A stretch of DNA of 64,000 nt from Apostichopus japonicus. Taxonomy: Eukaryota; Echinodermata; Holothuroidea; Aspidochirotida; Stichopodidae. A program made the position numbers and the translations under genes. Each line of letters opens with the position of its first letter. The stretch's first letter is position 1. This document shows positions 35,301 to 64,000 of the stretch, piece by piece. The DNA lies in assembly GCF_037975245.1 (NCBI RefSeq), contig NC_092583.1:15229264-15293263 (forward strand). The letters run 5' to 3'. Below the pieces are notes generated by a model. The model was not told the DNA's origin. It did not search any database and saw only the letters and a program-made list of their open reading frames with translations.

Positions 35301-35419
35301 CTCACCTTACTTAATCTATCTTTATTTCTAAGTGAGAAGAAGTAACCTGTGGTGACAGCAGTTACACCCACAAGGGCACCACCCACCAGTAGTCTACGAA
35401 GTCGAGCTCTTAACACCAT
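23387..35419 (-). CDS. GPD2: Glycerol-3-phosphate dehydrogenase, mitochondrial, FAD-linked, 15 coding exons, 722 aa
   Basis: Exons in coding order: 35419-35306, 35049-34890, 33679-33555, 33000-32903, 32245-32082, 31724-31563, 30981-30837, 30240-30047, 29193-29059, 28854-28676, 28119-27988, 27226-27065, 25288-25103, 24315-24217, 23500-23387. All phases match and the product has 722 residues (human 727). The enzyme sits on the outer face of the inner mitochondrial membrane and oxidises glycerol-3-phosphate to DHAP, passing electrons to ubiquinone. Residues 1-38 are Arg-rich then hydrophobic, as expected for a targeting/anchor segment. The FAD signature [18 protein letters not shown] starts at residue 75. 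The second family signature [11 protein letters not shown] lies in exon 10. Two EF-hand loops follow at 635-646 and 671-682; the second is canonical ([12 protein letters not shown]), while the first has His and Lys at positions 3 and 5. The protein ends DRSGGGV. The ATG exon has an acceptor at 35442, so an unseen noncoding first exon lies upstream. An in-frame TAG precedes the ATG. Confidence 0.97.
23659..23745. repeat. Two-copy ~47-bp tandem duplication
   Basis: The segment beginning TAGTTAGAGAAGCTTTGGTG at about 23660 recurs, with several differences, about 47 bases later (TTAGTTAGGGCAGCTTGGTG). It lies in GPD2 intron 14. Confidence 0.6.
24341..24590 (+). mobile_element. tRNA-derived SINE in GPD2 intron 13
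   Basis: A tRNA-like head starts near 24348 with a perfect A box TAGCTCAGTGG and a decayed B box (GAGTTTGAGTCT). A non-tRNA body follows, and the element ends in a short CATA repeat at about 24577-24589, a common SINE tail. It is antisense to GPD2. It begins about 30 bases from the acceptor of exon 14 (24315), so it supplies the sequence just upstream of the GPD2 splice acceptor region. The GTTCCTGCAGGAGGATC end of this element has an inverted relative near 19056 (GATCCTCCTGCACGCAGGAA). Confidence 0.6.
26424..26485 (+). mobile_element. tRNA-like segment with B box
   Basis: GGGTTCGACTCC at 26457-26468 matches the Pol III B box, followed by GGCCGGGTCAT. The matching A box is not recognisable, so this is a decayed or partial tRNA-derived SINE head nested in the composite repeat. 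Confidence 0.4.
26491..26945. repeat. 302-bp spaced duplication of a 153-bp block
   Basis: The block starting TGTTGAAAATCACTCTAAGC at 26491-26643 recurs at 26793-26945. I see a single difference in the reading (CCACCTTGG against CTACCTTGG). Such identity inside an intron points to recent duplication, gene conversion, or possibly an assembly artefact. Confidence 0.85.
26951..27001 (+). repeat. CA-rich microsatellite
   Basis: About 50 bases of CACACA with occasional G, G-A and T interruptions, at the right side of the composite repeat in GPD2 intron 12. Confidence 0.9.
29557..29745. repeat. 54-bp minisatellite, about 3.5 copies
   Basis: The unit begins GCTGCAGGAATGCTGCACTA and continues through a GGTTGAACCAATGGATTGTC segment. 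Starts are near 29560, 29613, 29667 and 29721, so the period is 53-54 bases. It lies in GPD2 intron 8. Because the period is a multiple of three, it gives open frames on both strands that are not genes. Confidence 0.9.
31805..32061. repeat. 36-bp minisatellite beside the GPD2 exon 5 donor
   Basis: The unit is GAACACACATGTGACCAGTG followed by AACACATTGACCATGT, repeated about seven times. The left copies are more degenerate. Each unit contains the palindromic E-box-like CACATGTG. The array ends about 16 bases inside the intron from the exon 5 splice donor (exon end 32082). The unit is a multiple of three, so it produces 12-residue repeat frames on both strands, which are not genes. Confidence 0.95.
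34200..34853. mobile_element. hAT-like non-autonomous element in GPD2 intron 2
   Basis: Terminal inverted repeats CAGGGATGTAAGT and ACTTACATCCCTG bound 654 bases. CACATG flanks the element on both sides (34194-34199 and 34854-34859). CAGGG termini fit hAT superfamily elements, whose duplication is normally 8 bases; here only 6 match. No transposase frame is visible. Inside, a 73-base segment starting AACACATCCTACTCCTAG is duplicated in tandem (34269 and 34342). The right end lies only about 37 bases from the exon 2 donor. Confidence 0.75.
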
Positions 35420-36429
35420 TGTGTATTGAGATTCCTAGACACCTGGAAAAAACAAGGAAAAACACAGTATACAGTAAATTCACTACAAAGTAAGTCATTG
35501 AATTGGCTTCAAAGTTACTCGCCTCAACTACATTACAACATTGGTTTTACCATCTAGAGATATGGACTGGAAACTGTAAACCCTCAAGCTATTCCTACAG
35601 TATTTTGTATAAATCACAGAGGGCAAATTAATGAATGAAAATGTTCATTCAAAGTGGTGGTTGTCACTCAATATTTTGTGTTCAAAGTGATAGAGACTTG
35701 AAATCATTTGCATTAACTATTTCTTCTTGGGTGATCCTATACCTACTTGTTTTGTGCATTTTCCTGGCGCAACACTAAACCGTATAGGATTTTGTTTACA
35801 GTGGAGAGGTTGCTTAGAGTGCATGTGTTAAGTGAACTCAAAATGTACAGCAATTATCTCAACTCATACAACTCTGAAACTATTCTATTGTTAAGGGAAA
35901 AGATTTTCATTGTTAATCATTAAGAATAATTGAGGCAACCTTTTTAAGCAGGCATAATGAGTATACTGTAAGCCTAAACAGCAGGATCAAGTTCCACACT
36001 GAATTTAAAATTGAGTTGTGTGAGAATATTTGCTTTTGTGATGCCCAGTAGATCTTGTCTTGTCCAGTTATACTTGCTATAACAGCCTAAATAACTAGAC
36101 TTGTGACCTAAACTGGTGCAGTGCATGTTATGACACAGAATTTACAGCATACTCTGCACTTCTCCAACACACAGCTTATATTTTGCTGGAGCCAAAGTCA
36201 AGGTGGGGAAATCACTAGGCTACTAAATAGTAGGGCCTTAAGTTAGGCTACTTCACAAATGCTTTTTGCTAATGACACATCTCCCTAATGGAGCGATGGG
36301 GTATTCATCATTAGATAGACCTAAACATTATAAATATAAGCCGTTATAATTTATGCTTTCAGGAACGACATATTTTCCTTGCTCACACTCACAGGATAGT
36401 TTATGCTGGAGTGTGTGTTGCTGGGGGAC

Positions 36430-36799
36430 TTAAAGGGTGTGAAGACTCGCCCAAAAAGAAACGTCTAATGCCGGTAATCTGACCTAGTTTCGAATGAGGT
36501 GTAACAGCAGTGTTAGACACCACCATCGATCCTAGAAAATACACACACAGCTTGCTACCGTCGGTAATTAGACACTATAGTGTACAGTCAGTACATACGG
36601 CTGCGGCCAATACCCACAGCACAGTGTATTAATGATACAGCGATGGACATCTCAGGTCCAGCTAAAGATAACAAGGTATCACATTTCATTACTGTCTGCA
36701 TTTTGGAGCGACACAGAGAAAACGTCACTAGCAAGCAATAGAAAGTTAACTTTTTCAGATGGCCGCACACGGTTTGGGGCGAGTCTTCAATGCCTTTAA
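36430..36799. mobile_element. Inverted-repeat DNA element, copy 1 (370 bp)
   Basis: The left end TTAAAGGGTGTGAAGACTCG and the right end GGGGCGAGTCTT..CCTTTAA form imperfect terminal inverted repeats (GAAGACTCGCCC in both). Copy 2 at 38617-38900 shares the ends and most of the body in the same orientation. TTAA at both tips could be the target site, but the superfamily is not certain. There is no coding capacity. Confidence 0.75.
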
Positions 36800-38351
36800 A
36801 TCATTATTATTACTACTGTAGGGGAAGAACTATCTTTTACTGGAGTTTAAGTCAAGAAGGTAAATTATTTTGACTTGGCCTCCACCATAAAAACAGGAAT
36901 TTCTTAAAGGTTGGTTATACTATATAGTGCAAGTATAACTGTACCAATACCATTATGACACACCTTCGCAAGCGGAAAGCTATTAGCCTACCCGATTCCC
37001 CACTCCCAGTAGCCTAACCGAACACGCGAACAGATCTAACGTTAATAGTAGTACTGACTACTAGCTTAGACCTTTGGTTTAGGCCTAACGTTAGACTTAT
37101 AAAGACAAATAAAGCAGAGTTCCTCGGAACAAAATTTAATTATCGCATTTAAATTTTAAGCATAACAGGGTCAAAGACCTAGAAAATATTTACATTTCCG
37201 CACTGAGAACAAGATGATGCAAGAGAGGACTATCGGTACGGTGTGTCGCGCCCAGGATTAACATACGTTAGCCTGTTGGAAGCTAGCAGCAGCAACTAAC
37301 ACTAGTAAGGACACCAACGATGTTCCAAAACAACGGCCATGTGCGCAAGCACGTTTTATTATTATTATTATTATTTTTGTACCACTGATATGTGTACTCA
37401 GTGGATTCTACCCTGGTGTCCGGAATAATACCAGAAAAGAGACGAGACCCTCCTCTTTCACGTACTTTAGTTCTACTATCGATAACAAAACTGATATCTT
37501 GACTAAAAACGACCATATACATTTTATCACTATTTCAAATTCGAAAACATCTTCAATTCGAACAAACAAGCCTAAATATATAGATCTTTGTGTCTTCGTT
37601 TGGTGGCTGCTAGCTTTAAACCGATGAGGCTTGGATCTGTTTGCCAGGGCTGTTCCTGGCGAAAAATGTCCAATCTGCTGTTTTGCTCCCTGACAGCTGC
37701 TAGCTTCAAACCGAGCAGCTGAGTTATTGTGTGATTGCGTTAGATCCCAACGTGCGCTTGTTTGGTGTTTGTCTGGCTGTGATGTTTGACCCTCTTTCAC
37801 CGTTCTTACCCGTAACGTGGACGGATCTTACTAAATTTGTATACAGTATCTCTATGTGACTATTTTGGATGCACCAACAGTGAGCAAATATTTTTTCTTA
37901 TCTTTTTAGTAAAATAATTAAGATTACGCAGAAATAGGTCACCTAGCCTAAATCGCATAAATTATGGTCTCATACTAGTAGTAGTAGTAGGCTAAGTAAA
38001 ATCATGCCAGCCATGCATGCCTTCAGCAGGGTTTGTAATTTCGCGGGTCGGAAATAGCTTAAGTAAAACATCCAACAACTAGTTACGGCAAACCGATGTC
38101 TTTTGGAAATATTCCAGTGTTAGGCTGTAAATTAAAATACTAACAACAATGTGGCTTATGTAGACAAGTTTCTAGACTGTTTCATTACCAAGGCTTATAA
38201 ATCCAGTGTGACAAATATGCTTGAGTAATTAGATTGACCCCTGTTAAAAACCAGAAGAATTAAAGCACACACGTCTACAAATTATAAAATCAATAACATT
38301 CTTGTATCAATTGATAAAGATAATCTAATCCCAACAAAAAGTGATAACACA

Positions 38352-38521
38352 AGAAGTAAACATGATCTTAACTTCCAAGTTCCTTATGCTAGAAAGAATT
38401 TATATAAATATTCCTTCTCCCCCACACCTTAAAAGATTGGAATGCTTTGCCAGACATTGTGCATGCATTGAGTCTAGACTGTTTCAAAGATAAGCTTCCT
38501 AACTCTTGTCTTGTTAACTAA
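38352..38521 (+). pseudogene. Fossil LINE ORF2 C-terminal tail
   Basis: Two adjoining frames separated by a frameshift read VPYARKNLYKYSFSP and then DWNALPDIVHALSLDCFKD, ending at a TAA at 38519. That pattern (F-x-R/hydrophobic, then W-N-x-L-P, then S-L-x-x-F-K) is the usual end of non-LTR retrotransposon reverse-transcriptase proteins. It is a 5'-truncated, frameshifted copy. Confidence 0.6.
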
Positions 38522-38616
38522 TAACTTTTTCTCTTACTCATACTTTGTAGAGCTCAGTTGGCGTTTATGTACGTGCTCTAGTAGGATTTTTGCTGACAGT
38601 CAGATTCAACATTTCT

Positions 38617-38900
38617 TTAAAGGGTGTAAAGACTCGCGCACAAAGAAACGTCTATGCCGGTAATCTGACCTAGTTTCTAATAAGGTGTAACAGAAGTGTT
38701 AGACACCACCATCGATCCCAGAAAATATAGAACATAGCAGCAATGGACATCTCAGGTCTAGATAAAAGATAACAACGTATCACGTTTCATTACTGTCTGT
38801 ATTTTGTAGGGGCAAGAAGAAAACTTCACTTGCAAGCAACGGAAAGTTAACTTTTTCAGAGCGAGGCACGCGGTTTGGGGCGAGTCTTAAATCCCTTTTA
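38617..38900. mobile_element. Inverted-repeat DNA element, copy 2 (284 bp)
   Basis: It matches copy 1 at both ends and in the body: AAGACTCGC, GCCGGTAATCTGACCTAGTT, TTAGACACCACCATCGATCC and GGTTTGGGGCGAGTCTT are all shared. Compared with copy 1 it lacks an internal stretch of roughly 80-100 bases after AGAAAATA. The orientation is the same. Confidence 0.75.
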
Positions 38901-39663
38901 GTGGTGCTTATTTAGGGCCTAGGCTACCCATTCGTCGGTAAAGTAAGGCACTTTAAGGCCTAAGGGTGCTAATAATGTACCCTAAGGTTAATATGCCAGA
39001 TGTGATTCTTATTTAGCAGACTGCAGGGAGATCCAGGGGTGGGGTACATACACTTCACTGCCCCTTTCACCCTCCTCCCCTAACGCATTAGAAACTTTAA
39101 GTAGTTAATAGTCCAATCTTGCATGTAAACTTATTTATAGCCTAAAGAGGCCTCAGAATGCACCATTCTCACAAATATTTTTATTTTATTAGGGATGACC
39201 TTATTTATCTCTAAACTGGAGTTGGCTTCAACAACATGGGAACATGTGCATGCCTATTTGATATGCACATTAAAAAAAATGTTGGTTATTTTTTTCGGGC
39301 AAGTCGTTACAGCCCCCCCCTCCCCCCAAATCAAATTGGGCTCCTACGCCTATGCTCCTGATGGTGCTAGGGTAAACAGCTAGGGTTCACAGCCACAACC
39401 TTCATTAAAATGGTAACATACATTGTTTAGAAGCTCAAAAAGGCACATGAATATCAGTTATCAGCTGCTACCCTAAAGATTTCAAATGAGCACTGGTGTG
39501 ATAACCATCATTCAATGATCAGTTGTTTCAAATTATACGACTTAAATCTAGTGAAATATTTATGGTAACTTTCAAACTGGGAAAAACATGGAAGCCATCA
39601 AGACGGTTTCTTCACTTTCCTATTTCTCCTAGGTCATTTCCATGAAGTCATAAGATTTGCATC

Positions 39664-63335
<23,672 letters not shown>

Positions 63336-64000
63336 GTATAGTGCTATTTTTAATACTTCCATCCACTTTCTCTAATTACCATGGTAATTACCATAGTAAC
63401 TATCATCATAACATCTATGGGTAGTTGAGGAAATAAACGTCTTTAGTATCCAGGTAGCACACAGTAACATGTAGAATTACATATTATATTAATACATACT
63501 GTATTGTCTTCAGCATTGAATACTAACTGTCATTGAAACAACAAGATTGATGTGGTTTGTTCCTGTGTTACTGTGTTCCTGTGTGACTGTACTGTGATAG
63601 AATTATAGCAGTTAGGGAGTTCCTGCATTGCACCCAAGCAGGCTATAATTTACAGATTGTTTACTTTGGAGGTTGGTCATTGTTTGTTACTTCTGACCAA
63701 GTCATGTAACATTCACACCAAATGATGCTATTCTGTGTCGCTGCTTCCTCCCCCACCTAACCCTGAAAAGTATCAATAGTTTAATAGAAATGAAATATAA
63801 TGTATTATCTATTAATCTACAATACCTTGAAGTTGAAGTGCCTAACATCATCCCTGATGTGATTTTGGTGGACTAATGTGACAGGTTATGTGTTCAGGCA
63901 CCTTTATCTCCTGTAATAGTTGACTATGATATCACTGAAGGGTGGCAAATTCAACTCAGCCACACCCATCATTGGTTTATCTTTTATCATGTGACCTTCT

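Larger units (their letters stand above)
35443..39663. other. Divergent intergenic region between GPD2 and CPS1
   Basis: About 4.2 kb separates the two start codons. Both genes' promoters and noncoding 5' exons should lie here, since the ATG exon of GPD2 begins at a splice acceptor (35442). No coding exon was recognised. It holds two copies of one inverted-repeat element (36430-36799 and 38617-38900), a LINE tail at 38352-38521, an ATT run near 37358 and a short TAG run near 37978. AGGCCT palindromes and close variants recur here. Confidence 0.5.

Overview
The window is nuclear DNA from an intron-rich animal, most likely a marine invertebrate deuterostome and probably an echinoderm. The evidence is short, well-conserved exons in introns of 0.1 to 2.4 kb, GT-AG splicing with two GC-AG exceptions, tRNA-derived SINE heads, hAT-like non-autonomous transposons, LINE tails, and intergenic DNA rich in the palindrome AGGCCT. 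The phylum call is an inference and the species cannot be read from the sequence. There is no sign of bacterial or viral genome organisation.

Four protein genes were assembled exon by exon with consistent splice phases. FANCE (+, 6895-11950, 8 exons, 537 aa) encodes the Fanconi anaemia core-complex subunit that binds FANCD2. SEC61B (+, 14411-17313, 4 exons, 98 aa) encodes the beta subunit of the ER translocon. GPD2 (-, 35419 down to 23387, 15 coding exons, 722 aa) encodes mitochondrial FAD-linked glycerol-3-phosphate dehydrogenase with C-terminal EF hands. A mitochondrial carbamoyl-phosphate synthetase of the CPS1/CPS III family (+, from 39664, 29 exons, 1248 codons visible) runs off the right edge.

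The first 6.9 kb shows no convincing gene. FANCE and SEC61B are tandem with about 2.5 kb between coding parts. About 6 kb of repeat-bearing DNA separates SEC61B from the 3' end of GPD2. GPD2 and the CPS gene are divergent, with about 4.2 kb between start codons. That gap holds two copies of one inverted-repeat element and a LINE tail. The CPS and GPD2 introns carry most of the repeats: 36-, 54-, 60- and 161-bp tandem arrays, a TTTTA array, three hAT-like elements with target-site duplications, and two SINE heads.

Functionally the four genes are unrelated housekeeping genes, except that GPD2 and CPS are both mitochondrial enzymes. I see no new multi-gene system. The observations most worth following are: (1) the CPS protein keeps the full Cys-His-Glu glutaminase triad, so it looks like glutamine-dependent CPS III and not ammonia-dependent CPS I; (2) there are two GC-AG introns, one of which also contains a 161-bp satellite-like array; (3) there is a perfect 22-bp hairpin in a CPS intron; (4) there are well-preserved transposon insertions.
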